DNA of 64,000 nucleotides from Allobosea vaviloviae. GTDB taxonomy: Bacteria > Pseudomonadota > Alphaproteobacteria > Rhizobiales > Beijerinckiaceae. The translations under genes and the position numbers were made by a program. This document shows positions 20,634-29,033 of this stretch, one piece after another. Where the stretch lies: positions 154,210-218,209 of the forward strand of contig NZ_LGSZ01000009.1 of the NCBI RefSeq assembly GCF_001298265.1, in the 5' to 3' direction. The notes beneath the pieces were generated by a model. That model had not been told where the DNA came from. It saw only the letters and a program-made list of their open reading frames with translations, and made no database searches. Within the stretch, counting starts at the first letter, position 1; every line of letters starts with the position of its first letter.

Positions 20634-23600
20634 TCAGCTGCGTCCGGGCGCAGGGGGAGCCGCTTCGGGTGTCGCACCAGTCGATGCCGGCGCAGGGGCC
20701 GGGGCAGGTGCCGGCGCCTCGCCGGCCGGCGGGACGGCCGCATCCGGCTTCTTCTGGCGAACCGCCGAGGAAAAGGCCGGGTAGCGCTCGCGATAGGCGC
20801 TCATGAAGTCCGACAGCGTGTCGGAGCCGGCGGCGGCGGCCGCGCGGGCGATCTCGCGGATGTCGGCTGACTTCGCGCGGTTGGCGCCAGTGACGAAGGC
20901 GAAGGTGCGGGCATCGCTGCTCTGGGCCATCTTGGTCGCGAACTTGCTGCGCAGCCGGTCGAGCGAGAGCCCCTCATTGGCCATCACATAGGAGATCGCG
21001 GCGCGCATCACGTCGGAGCGCGCGCCGTCGCCGAGCGGCGCCGGGCCGCGCCAGGCCTCGTCCAGGATGCGCTCATGCGCCTCGCCGGCCTCGCGCCAGC
21101 GCCGTCCGGTCCAATAGATGTCGGCGCGCAGGCGATCGACCTCCGGGCCGCGCTCCGCCTCGAGCAGATCGAGCGCCTGGTCTGTGCGCGACAGGTCCGA
21201 CAGCGCCTTGGCTTCGAGCAGGAGCCTGGCGCGCTTGACGTCGCTGGGCAGCTCGATCAGCCGGGTGGCGTTCAACGCACGCAGCGCGTCGGTCGGCTTG
21301 CCGTTCATCAGGTTGACCATGGCCAGCCGCGCCGCGACGGTCGAGCGGGCCGCACCGGTCAGGCGCCGATCCATCTGGTAGCGCAGGATCTCGCCGGCCT
21401 GGTCGAGAAGGTCGAGTTCGATCAGGCGGTCGGCCAGAAGGCGCGTGATCTCGTCGCCGCGCCGGCCGATCGGCAGGAACTCCTTGAAGTCGTAGAACAG
21501 CGCGAGAGCATCGATGCGCGAGAGCTGCTCCAGACCCTTTCCGCCAAAAAGGTCGGCGAAGCGCTGCGCCGTCTCGTCATGGAGACGGCGCGTCAGCGGG
21601 TGCTCGGGGAAGCTCTCATTGGCGCGGCGCGCGATCATGAAGGCGTCACGCCAGCGCTGCTGCTCGGTGTAGAGCCGTCCGAGTTCGCCCAGCGCCTCGA
21701 TTTCGAGCTCGCCGCCGCGCCAGATGATCGAGACCGTCTCGAGCCGCGCCATCGCCTCGTCGGCGTTGATGTCGTTGCGTTTCTCGGCCTGAACCAGTCG
21801 GACCGCGCGCAATTGCGCTTCCGCCGCCACCGGCCGGCTGAGTGCCTCGAAGAGCGGCTTGTATCCCGCAAGCGCATTGTCGGGCCGGCCGCTGCCATCA
21901 TCGAGCATGGCTCGCAGCAGAGCGATCTGTTCCTTGTCGATCGTGCCGGCGGGCATCTCGCCCAGCGCGTCGATCTCGCGCTCCGCTACGGCCATGTCGC
22001 GCGTCGCCAGCGCCGCGCGGGCTTTGGCGGCGCGCAGTTCCCCTTGAAGTTCGACCGGGTAGCTGTCGAGCACCGTCTCGGCGCGGCGGAATCCCGCCAT
22101 CGCCTGCGCATTGCGGCCGAGCCGCTGGTCGACGAGGGCACGCCACAGGCTGGTGTCGGGATCGTCCTTGATCGGGGCGGCGTCGAAGGCGGCGGCGGCT
22201 TCCTTGTGCCGGTACATCTGCGTGGCGATCAGGCCTTTCAGGAACAGCGCCTCGCGATTGGCGCGCATCGCCGGGTCGTCGGCCATTGCTGCCACCAGCG
22301 GGCCCTTGGCTTCCGACATCATCCGGTTGGCCGCATAGAAGCGAGCCAGGGCAAGTCGGGTCTCGGATTTGCGGGCGCGGGAGGCGCCGGCGATCTCGCT
22401 CTGGAGGATGCGCTCCTGGTCGCGCACGCCGGCGATGCCGAGCTTGCCCCACAGCTCGGGGTCGAGCAGGGGGGCTTGCGTCTTGGCGGTCTGGGCCAGG
22501 CCGTCCTTGCGCTCGTCCGGCGCGTCGAGCGTCACCGTCAGTCCGCCGCTGCGGCCGATCCGCACCTGCTCGGTTCCCGCACGCACGACGACGTCGTCGG
22601 AGCGCGGCGCGACGGCCAGCCCGTGCGCGGTCGGCAGCAGGCCAAACTCGACGAACTGATAGGGCTTGGCCGTGACATGCGCCGGGCCGGTGGCGGTCGC
22701 GACCGCAACGGGCACGCCCGAGGGACCGGCGTCGAGCCAGTGGACGCCCGTCATGCCGGGCAGGGGCACTGCAATGATGGTCTGGCCCTGTTCGTCGATC
22801 GAGCGGTTGGGAACCAGCGGCGCGGCCGGTTTGCCGCCTTGCTCGCCGAAGCCGAGCGACCAGGTCGTGCCGTCGTCGAACATCCGCGTCAGCGGCTGGC
22901 CCGCCAGGCGCAGGCGCACCAGCGTCACCTTGCCCTCGCGCGCGACCGTCGCGTCCTCGATGACGCCGGGCAGCAGACCCTTGAGGTCGGCCGGGTCGAT
23001 CGTATCGCGGGTGTCGAAGACGAGCGTCGCGATGCCGGCCTCGACGAAGCCGGCGGCGCCGGTGATGCGCGGAAAGCGGAAATCGAGCCGGGTGCCTGTC
23101 GCCGCGATCTTCACGGCCTGCGGCGCCGGGTCGACCTCGCGCGCAGCGATGGCGGCGACGGCCGGCTGCACGGCAGGCTGGGCCGTAGGCGGCTTGACGG
23201 GCGCCAGCGCAGGCGGGTCGGCCGGCGCAGCGGACGCGGCCTGGGGTGTTTCTGCCGGGGTCGGAATCGCCTGCGCGATCAGCGTGGCGGGTGCCTGAGC
23301 CGGCTTCAGCAGATCGAGTACGAGCCCGTCCTCGTCACGGAAGCTGCGGATCTGCCAGTCCTTGGGCAGGGAGAGGGCGAGGGTCGTCGCGGACTTGCCG
23401 GTCTCTCTGGAGACCAGCGCGACGCCGTCGGGCAGGGTGCTCCTGACCATGGCGGGATCGACCGTCATCGATTTGTCGAAGGTCAGGGTCAGAGCGGTCC
23501 CGACAAGATCGGTCTTCAGGAGGGTATCGGGAGGCACATCGAAGAGCAGCCTTTCGAGCGTCGGCAGGCTGGCTCTGCGCAGGCCGAGCAGCCTCTGCGG

Positions 23601-24113
23601 CTCCTGCGTCTGGCGCGCGGCTTCGCGGCCGCGGGCCTCGGCGAGGCGCAGGCGCTCCGACAGGTCGGCGAGGACCTCCGCCGGGGGGCCCGGCAGCACG
23701 CCGGTCCAATTCTCCGGCAAAAGATCGATGAAGGTTCTCTCGCCGGCCTCGATCAGATTGGCGCGATAGGATTTGGCGAGCGCGAAGCGCAGGCCGCGCC
23801 CATCGGGATCGACCCGGGCGACCGAGACGTAGGCCGGCAGCTCGCGGGCGATCTTGGCGACGTCGATCTTTACGCTGGTACCGAACGCGACCACCAGGAC
23901 GCCATTGGAGACGCGGATGCGCGTCGGCGTCGGCTCGTCGAAGACCAGGGAGAGACGGCCAAAGCCGGGCGGCATGACCTCGCCCCGCAGCGTCGCACTG
24001 GCGGCGAGCGCCGGCGCGCCGAGACCGGCGGCAGCGGCGAGGGCGTAAAGCCCGATGCCGAAGGCAAGGGAACGTGGGAGACGCAAAGCCGGACACTCAA
24101 CCCAACGCGACAA
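20634..24113 (-). CDS. Large periplasmic TPR protein of the flagellar cluster (AMIN-like N-terminus)
   Basis: This 1159-residue exported protein has a signal sequence ending in APALAA. Residues about 40-150 form a beta-rich block similar to AMIN domains (LRGEVMPPGFGRLSLVFDE, then FALAKSYRANLIE), a type linked to cell-wall or outer-membrane targeting. The next ~200 residues repeat related blocks and include a Pro/Ala linker. Residues about 560-1080 are helical repeats of TPR type (ALFLKGLIATQMYRHKEAA, LGELGRLYTEQQRWRDAF). The Pro/Ala tail is low-complexity. It follows motE on the same strand after 83 bases. A structural role around the motor is inference; I know no experimentally defined homologue. 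Confidence 0.8.
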   Translation of the reverse strand: MSRWVECPALRLPRSLAFGIGLYALAAAAGLGAPALAASATLRGEVMPPGFGRLSLVFDEPTPTRIRVSNGVLVVAFGTSVKIDVAKIARELPAYVSVARVDPDGRGLRFALAKSYRANLIEAGERTFIDLLPENWTGVLPGPPAEVLADLSERLRLAEARGREAARQTQEPQRLLGLRRASLPTLERLLFDVPPDTLLKTDLVGTALTLTFDKSMTVDPAMVRSTLPDGVALVSRETGKSATTLALSLPKDWQIRSFRDEDGLVLDLLKPAQAPATLIAQAIPTPAETPQAASAAPADPPALAPVKPPTAQPAVQPAVAAIAAREVDPAPQAVKIAATGTRLDFRFPRITGAAGFVEAGIATLVFDTRDTIDPADLKGLLPGVIEDATVAREGKVTLVRLRLAGQPLTRMFDDGTTWSLGFGEQGGKPAAPLVPNRSIDEQGQTIIAVPLPGMTGVHWLDAGPSGVPVAVATATGPAHVTAKPYQFVEFGLLPTAHGLAVAPRSDDVVVRAGTEQVRIGRSGGLTVTLDAPDERKDGLAQTAKTQAPLLDPELWGKLGIAGVRDQERILQSEIAGASRARKSETRLALARFYAANRMMSEAKGPLVAAMADDPAMRANREALFLKGLIATQMYRHKEAAAAFDAAPIKDDPDTSLWRALVDQRLGRNAQAMAGFRRAETVLDSYPVELQGELRAAKARAALATRDMAVAEREIDALGEMPAGTIDKEQIALLRAMLDDGSGRPDNALAGYKPLFEALSRPVAAEAQLRAVRLVQAEKRNDINADEAMARLETVSIIWRGGELEIEALGELGRLYTEQQRWRDAFMIARRANESFPEHPLTRRLHDETAQRFADLFGGKGLEQLSRIDALALFYDFKEFLPIGRRGDEITRLLADRLIELDLLDQAGEILRYQMDRRLTGAARSTVAARLAMVNLMNGKPTDALRALNATRLIELPSDVKRARLLLEAKALSDLSRTDQALDLLEAERGPEVDRLRADIYWTGRRWREAGEAHERILDEAWRGPAPLGDGARSDVMRAAISYVMANEGLSLDRLRSKFATKMAQSSDARTFAFVTGANRAKSADIREIARAAAAAGSDTLSDFMSAYRERYPAFSSAVRQKKPDAAVPPAGEAPAPAPAPAPASTGATPEAAPPAPGRS

Positions 24114-24196
24114 AGCCGGGTCAGGCGAACAAGCCCTTTCCCGATCATGCCGACGCTAGCGTGCCAAGGATAATGGGGGGTTAAGGGCGATCGTGC

Positions 24197-25027
24197 TCAG
24201 CGCCGTCGGGCGGGCGCGATCGCGGGGAGTTCGGTGCCGGGCAGGGAGGCGGGGTCGATCGCGGCCCGCTGGGCGCCGGGGCCGCGGGGGACCGTCGCCA
24301 GGGCGACCGTCAGCTTCTCGGCCCGGTCGGGAGCCATGGCCGCCAGGACCTCGGACATCTTGCGCGGGTTCATCTGTTGGACGACCGGCACCAGGACGTC
24401 GAGGCCCAACCGGTCGAACACGCGCGCGGCGTCCTTGGGCTTCATCGCCTCATACATGATGACGAGGCTCTTGATCGCCTTCGACTCGTCGGCTGGAGGT
24501 TTGCCGGCGGGGCCGCCTGCCTTGGTCTCGAGGTCCTTCAGGTCGCCGACGCGGCTGTCGAGCTTCTTTTCCGCGGCGTCGAGCAGGCGCTCGCGGAGCT
24601 CGAGCTCGCGCATGCGCGCATCGATCTCCTCGCGCCGCTCGCCGAGGCGTTCAAGCAGGGCGCGCTCGGCCGGCGAGATCGGTGCGGCCGTGCCATTGAC
24701 GAGGCCGGCCTTGTTCTGCGGATTCGCAGCGCGGGCGGCTTCGGCCTTGGCATCCGCTTCTGCTTTGTCCTTTTCCTTGTTGGGGTCGGGAGCGGGATTG
24801 GAGCCCGTGGTCTCTGGATCGATGAAGGTGGCGTTCGAGTCGTGAGCAGGCGCGATCGTCTTGGCGACCGCCCCGACCTCGGAGAAGGGCCTGGCCGTCG
24901 TGAAAGCCGTGGGGCTGGAGGGAACCTTTCCAGGATAAGGCTCCGCCGTCCAGGCAAGCAGCTTCAGCGCCAGGAGAGCCATGGCGCCGAGGATGACCGC
25001 TGGCAGGAGGCGGGGCCGTTCGATCAC
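24197..25027 (-). CDS. motE: MotE-type flagellar motor protein (MgtE N-like domain)
   Basis: This 276-residue exported or anchored protein has an N-terminal membrane segment (LLPAVILGAMALLALKLLAW), a polar Ala/Lys-rich linker, and a coiled coil (about 115-165, LLERLGERREEIDARMREL). Its C-terminal domain of about 60 residues, from IKSLVIMYEAMKPKDAARVF to LTVALATV, matches the MgtE intracellular N-like fold. This is the layout of MotE, a periplasmic factor for MotC folding described in Sinorhizobium. Its ATG overlaps the stop of the upstream DUF6468-like gene (ATGA). Confidence 0.8.
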   Translation of the reverse strand: MIERPRLLPAVILGAMALLALKLLAWTAEPYPGKVPSSPTAFTTARPFSEVGAVAKTIAPAHDSNATFIDPETTGSNPAPDPNKEKDKAEADAKAEAARAANPQNKAGLVNGTAAPISPAERALLERLGERREEIDARMRELELRERLLDAAEKKLDSRVGDLKDLETKAGGPAGKPPADESKAIKSLVIMYEAMKPKDAARVFDRLGLDVLVPVVQQMNPRKMSEVLAAMAPDRAEKLTVALATVPRGPGAQRAAIDPASLPGTELPAIAPARRR

Positions 25028-25482
25028 GCAGCCTGACCCTCCAGGCGCCTTGCTGCACGAGCACGGATCGCGGCGGCGGACTGAGCGGCGTTGGCCAGGC
25101 GCGAGATCGGGGTCGGCTCGGCGGCGGGCTTGGGCTCTTCAGCCGGCCGGGGCGCGACCAGTGTGGCGGCGCTGACGATCTGGCCGATGCGATCCATCAC
25201 GACCTGGCCGGCCTCGATCTGGGCGGCGAGGTCGGCGGCGTAGCGCTCGGCCGTCTGCAGGCGTTCGGCCAGCGTGCGGTCGCAGTCGCCGAGCGTCAGC
25301 TTCAGACCCGCGATGGCTCGCTCGGCGGTATCGGTGGCGGCGATCAGCGCGCCGACAGTCTGGCGCATGCCGGATTCGTCGGCCTTCAGGCGCTCGATCC
25401 GCTTGGTCAGGATGAAGCAGGTGATGATGGTGGCGACGAGGAGGCTGGCAACCAGCACATCGGCGATGAGAGCGATCGTCAT
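25024..25482 (-). CDS. DUF6468-like flagellar-cluster membrane protein
   Basis: This 152-residue protein has a single N-terminal membrane anchor (IADVLVASLLVATIITCFIL) followed by a cytosolic coiled coil (about 28-105) and a short Ala/Arg-rich end. The domain is found between fliM and motE in many Hyphomicrobiales flagellar loci; its function is undefined. ATG 25482 is preferred over the longer frame to 25668, whose first 60 residues are Ser/Pro/Arg-rich shadow of fliM. It starts 16 bases after fliM and is coupled to motE. Confidence 0.82.
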   Translation of the reverse strand: MTIALIADVLVASLLVATIITCFILTKRIERLKADESGMRQTVGALIAATDTAERAIAGLKLTLGDCDRTLAERLQTAERYAADLAAQIEAGQVVMDRIGQIVSAATLVAPRPAEEPKPAAEPTPISRLANAAQSAAAIRARAARRLEGQAA

Positions 25483-25498
25483 GCGGCAGGCCCTGTCG

Positions 25499-26629
25499 TC
25501 AGGAAGAGTGGCTGAGATGGTTGGTGTCGAAGGCGGCGATCGTCGTCTTGGAACGCCGCAGCGGGCTGACGATCTGCACGGCGATCTTGTCGTCGACCCG
25601 GCCGATGCGTCCGTCGCTGACGATGAAGTCGCCGCAGCGCAGCGAAACGACGGCGTCGGGACGCGCATCGAACATCAGCGTGTCGCCGATCTCCAGGTTC
25701 ATCATCCGCTTCAGCGGCATCTGCGTCTCGTGCAGCACGCAGGTCACGGGAACGTCCGTCTGCCAGACCTCGGTGGCAAGATGGTTCTCCCAGATCGGAT
25801 CGCGGCCGAGCTTCTCACCCATGAAGCTTTCGAGCAGCAGATCACGGATCGGCTCGATGGTCGCATAGGGCAGCAGGATATGCAGCGCGCCGCCGCGCCC
25901 TTCCATGTCGAATTTCAGCTCGACGCGGATGGCGGCATTGGCGGGGCGGGAGATCGAGACGAAGCGTGGGTTGGATTCGATGCGGTCGATCGTGAAATTG
26001 ACCGGCGAAAGCGGTTTGAAGGCGGCCTCGGCATCGCTCAGGATCAGCGAGATCACACGGCGGATCAGCCTGATCTCGATCGAGGTGAAGGGGCGCCCGT
26101 CGACGCGCGGCGCGGGCTGGCCGCGCTTGCCGCCGAACATGGTGTCGAGGACCGAATAGGTCAGCGCCGATTCGATCGTGATCAGGCCGAAATTGTCCCA
26201 CTCCTCGCATTTGAAGACCGAGAGCATCGCCGGCTGCGAGATCGAGTTCATGTAGTCGCCGAAGCGTACAGAACGGATGCTTTCGAGGGTGACCTCGACA
26301 TTGTCGGTGAAGAAATTGCGCAGGCTGGTCGAGAGCAGGCGGACGAGACGCTCGAAAATGATTTCGAGCATCGGCAGGCGTTCATACGAGACCGAGCCGG
26401 AATCGACGATCGCCTGGATGCCGTTGCGCCCCTCCTTCTCGTCGCCGAGGGAGAAACCGAGCATCGTGTCGATTTCTTCCTGGCTCATCAGGCGGTCGGT
26501 ACCGCCTTCGGGCTCGCCCTCTTCCTCGACGATATCGGGCATGGTGGCCCATTCGGCCGCCATGCCCTCCGGGCTCAGCGGCTCGTTCTTGGGGGCCGCG
26601 TCGACATTGTCGCGATCGCTGGTTGTCAT
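25499..26629 (-). CDS. fliM: Flagellar motor switch protein FliM
   Basis: FliM is the C-ring protein that binds CheY-P and FliN and sets rotation. The 376-residue product has an N-terminal EEIDTMLGF-type segment, a CheC-like middle domain (SYERLPMLEIIFERLVRLLSTSLRNFF) and a C-terminal SpoA domain (LEIGDTLMFDARPDAVVSL). The N-terminal ~50 residues are acidic and longer than in E. coli. It lies 40 bases after fliL. Confidence 0.96.
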   Translation of the reverse strand: MTTSDRDNVDAAPKNEPLSPEGMAAEWATMPDIVEEEGEPEGGTDRLMSQEEIDTMLGFSLGDEKEGRNGIQAIVDSGSVSYERLPMLEIIFERLVRLLSTSLRNFFTDNVEVTLESIRSVRFGDYMNSISQPAMLSVFKCEEWDNFGLITIESALTYSVLDTMFGGKRGQPAPRVDGRPFTSIEIRLIRRVISLILSDAEAAFKPLSPVNFTIDRIESNPRFVSISRPANAAIRVELKFDMEGRGGALHILLPYATIEPIRDLLLESFMGEKLGRDPIWENHLATEVWQTDVPVTCVLHETQMPLKRMMNLEIGDTLMFDARPDAVVSLRCGDFIVSDGRIGRVDDKIAVQIVSPLRRSKTTIAAFDTNHLSHSS

Positions 26630-26669
26630 GTGTCTGTGGTCGCTTCCGGCTGTGTCGTTGCTGTCCCGC

Positions 26670-27173
26670 TCACTGAACCAGCAGTTCCTTGAACAGCACC
26701 GCGTCGACCTTGGCCGGGAAGACCGTGACGTTGACGCGGCGCAAAAGCTCTTCCTTCAGGCGGTACATGCCGGCCGAGCCTTCGAGATCGGAGGGCCGCA
26801 ATTCCCGCATGAAGACCTGGAAGGCATCCTCGACGCGCGGCAGCAGCGGCTTGATATCCTCGGAGACCTTTGCGTCGGCGATTTCGAGAACGACCTTGAC
26901 CTTGATGAACGGCTGGCGGTCCTGCCCGCCGGTGATGCCGATCACCATGTCCTTCATCTCGACGAATGAGACGGGCTTCTTGACGTTCTTGGCCGCTTCG
27001 GCGGCGGCCACTTGCTCGGCCGAAGGCTTCTTCAGAAAGAAAAACCAGCCGCCGCCCCCGAGTGCCGCCAGCAGCACGACGCCGCCTGCGATCATGATCA
27101 GCTTCTTCTTGCCGCCCTTCGGCGCTTCCTCGCTGGGAGCGCCTTCCTCGTCGGTCTTGGGCTTCTTCGACAT
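26670..27173 (-). CDS. fliL: Flagellar basal body-associated protein FliL
   Basis: FliL is a single-pass inner-membrane protein that surrounds the stator and supports torque. The 167-residue product has a Lys-rich cytosolic N-terminus (MSKKPKTDEEG), a membrane segment at about 27-45 with GGG-W-FFF, and a periplasmic stomatin-like domain (VSFVEMKDMVIGI to VFPAKVDAVLFKELLVQ). ATG 27173 is preferred because AAGGCG lies eight bases upstream; a GTG at 27182 is the alternative. It is first in its operon, with a CtrA-type box 75 bases upstream. Confidence 0.94.
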   Translation of the reverse strand: MSKKPKTDEEGAPSEEAPKGGKKKLIMIAGGVVLLAALGGGGWFFFLKKPSAEQVAAAEAAKNVKKPVSFVEMKDMVIGITGGQDRQPFIKVKVVLEIADAKVSEDIKPLLPRVEDAFQVFMRELRPSDLEGSAGMYRLKEELLRRVNVTVFPAKVDAVLFKELLVQ

Positions 27174-27247
27174 TGCCGGCACGCCTTAGGATTCGAGACG
27201 GACCGCGCGCCTGCGTGGGCCATCTCCCACACCCTGAACAGTCACGG

Positions 27248-27262
27248 TTAACGCGTCGTTAA
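27248..27262 (-). promoter_or_regulatory. CtrA-type box upstream of fliL
   Basis: TTAA-CGCGTCG-TTAA is an exact TTAA-N7-TTAA match, 75 bases before the fliL ATG and about 200 before flgF. With the copy at 18180 this makes two perfect sites at flagellar operon heads. Confidence 0.75.
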
Positions 27263-27378
27263 GGGGGGCAATTTCTGCCGGGTCGATCTTGCCGCCAGGC
27301 CGTGACATGCAGGGCGAAACAGCTCATCTAAAATCAAGTTTCTTCTATAATATCAAAGTCTTGTCGAGATTAACCATG

Positions 27379-27395
27379 CTGGCATGGCGCTTGCG
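27379..27395 (+). promoter_or_regulatory. Sigma-54 (-24/-12) promoter candidate for flgF-flgG-flgA-flgH
   Basis: The sequence TGGCATGG-CGC-TTGC matches YTGGCACGRNNNTTGCW closely. The invariant GG (27381-27382) and GC (27393-27394) are spaced exactly as required. Transcription would start near 27406, about 60 bases before the flgF GTG. Alphaproteobacterial flagellar genes are often sigma-54-dependent. Confidence 0.6.
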
Positions 27396-27466
27396 GACAT
27401 GGTTTCGTGGCTGCTGCGCTGGGGAGCGTCGAAGCAGCCGCGGAACGAACATCGGGAGACTATGCC

Positions 27467-28210
27467 GTGGAGAACGCGCTTCTCGTCGGCCTGTCGCGTC
27501 AGATTGCTCTGGCTCGTGAGCTGGATGTCATCGCCAACAACATGGCGAATGTCGGGACCAATGGCTTCAAGGCGCGCTCGGCGCGCTTCAACGAATTCAT
27601 CATGCCCAAGGCCAGCGCGGAGACCTTCGCGCCACGCGACCGGCCGCTCTCCTATGTCATCGACAAGGGCACGCCGATCGACCTGTCGCAGGGCACGGTC
27701 GAGCGGACCGGCAACCCGCTCGACGTGGCACTGCGGGGCGACAACTACCTTGCCGTCCAGACGGCGGGTGGGGAGCGCTATACCCGCGCCGGTTCGCTCG
27801 AGATCAACGGCCGGGGCCAGCTCGTGATGCAGACCGGCCAGCCGGTGCTGGGCGAGGGCGGGCCGATCACCTTCGGTTCGAGCGAGAGCAACGCCAGGAT
27901 CGCCGCGGACGGAACCGTCTCCACCGACCAGGGCATCCGCGGCAAGCTGCGCCAGGTGCGCTTCGCCAATCCGCGCGCTCTGGTCAGCGAGGGCGACAAC
28001 CTGTTCTCCTCGCCGACCGCTCCGGTCGCCGCCGGACCCGAGGCCCGCCTCGAGGCGGGTGCGAAAGAGGGATCGAACGTCAAGGCGGTGATCGAGATGA
28101 CCCGTCTGATCGAGGTGCAGCGCTCCTATCAGAGCATGGCGACGATGATGTCGAAGACCGACGAGCTGCGCAGCAAGGCGATTTCCCGCCTCGCCGACCA
28201 GCAAGCCTGA
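27467..28210 (+). CDS. flgF: Flagellar basal-body rod protein FlgF
   Basis: FlgF is a proximal rod subunit. The 247-residue protein has the axial N-terminal motif (IALARELDVIANNMANVGTNGFKA), a central beta domain (NPLDVALRGDNYLAVQTAGG) and the C-terminal helix (VIEMTRLIEVQRSYQSMATMM). The GTG at 27467 is supported by GGGAG nine bases upstream and by the family N-terminus; the frame to 27407 is not conserved. It heads flgF-flgG-flgA-flgH. Confidence 0.95.
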   Translation: MENALLVGLSRQIALARELDVIANNMANVGTNGFKARSARFNEFIMPKASAETFAPRDRPLSYVIDKGTPIDLSQGTVERTGNPLDVALRGDNYLAVQTAGGERYTRAGSLEINGRGQLVMQTGQPVLGEGGPITFGSSESNARIAADGTVSTDQGIRGKLRQVRFANPRALVSEGDNLFSSPTAPVAAGPEARLEAGAKEGSNVKAVIEMTRLIEVQRSYQSMATMMSKTDELRSKAISRLADQQA

Positions 28211-28230
28211 CCCGGAGAGGAGTCAAGCCC

Positions 28231-29019
28231 ATGCGCGCCCTTCAGACTGCAGCGACCGGCATGTTGGCCCAGGAACTCAACGTCCAGGTCATCTCCAACA
28301 ACATCGCCAACGTACGCACCACCGGCTACAAGCGACAGACCGTGCATTTCCAGGATCTTCTCTACGAGAACTTCCGGCGCGCAGGGTCCGCGAGCTCGGA
28401 TAGCACGCAGGTTCCGGCCGGAACCTTCGTCGGCTCGGGCGTCAAGACCGTCTCGACCGGCCGCATCATGAGCCAGGGCAACCTGTCCTCGACGGAGAAG
28501 CAGTACGACGTCGCGATCCGCGGCGAGGGCTTCTTCAGGATCCGGATGCCCGACGGGCGCACGACCTATACACGCGACGGTTCGTTCGACCTCGACGCGC
28601 AGGGGCAGCTCGTCAACCGCGACGGCTATCAGATCGAGCCTGGCATCACGATTCCCAACAACGCCACCAACGTCAACATCAACGCGCAGGGCACGGTCGA
28701 GGTGCTGCTGCCCGGCCAGACGGCGCCGCAGCAGCTCGGCCAGCTGCAGCTCGTGCGCTTCGTCAACAAGGTCGGTCTGGAATCGATCGGCGACAACCTG
28801 TTCGTCGAGACGGCTGCCTCCGGCCAGCCGATCGACGGTGTCGGCGGTGGCGAGGGCTTCGGCACGCTGCAGCAGAACTATCTCGAAGAAGGCAACGTCC
28901 AAGCGGTCACGGAGCTGTCTTCGCTGATCGCGGCGCAGCGCGCCTACGAAATGAACTCCAAGGTCATCACCGCCGCCGACCAGATGTTGTCGGCGACGTC
29001 CGCGATATTCCGCGGTTGA
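28231..29019 (+). CDS. flgG: Flagellar distal rod protein FlgG
   Basis: FlgG is the distal rod subunit. The 262-residue product shows MRALQTAATGMLAQELNVQV, NNIANVRTTGYKR, the FLPG-like core (FFRIRMPDGRTTYTRDG) and the C-terminal YEMNSKVITAADQML. All are standard for FlgG and the length matches. It follows flgF by 20 bases, behind a ribosome binding site (GGAGAGG). Confidence 0.98.
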   Translation: MRALQTAATGMLAQELNVQVISNNIANVRTTGYKRQTVHFQDLLYENFRRAGSASSDSTQVPAGTFVGSGVKTVSTGRIMSQGNLSSTEKQYDVAIRGEGFFRIRMPDGRTTYTRDGSFDLDAQGQLVNRDGYQIEPGITIPNNATNVNINAQGTVEVLLPGQTAPQQLGQLQLVRFVNKVGLESIGDNLFVETAASGQPIDGVGGGEGFGTLQQNYLEEGNVQAVTELSSLIAAQRAYEMNSKVITAADQMLSATSAIFRG

Positions 29020-29033
29020 GGAGCGAGCGCATC

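Noticed and set aside
21075..24173. Open frame of 1032 codons on the plus strand
   Set aside because: It lies wholly antisense to the 1159-aa TPR gene; its composition is Arg/Gly/Asp/His-rich without any motif, which is typical of antisense frames in GC-rich DNA.
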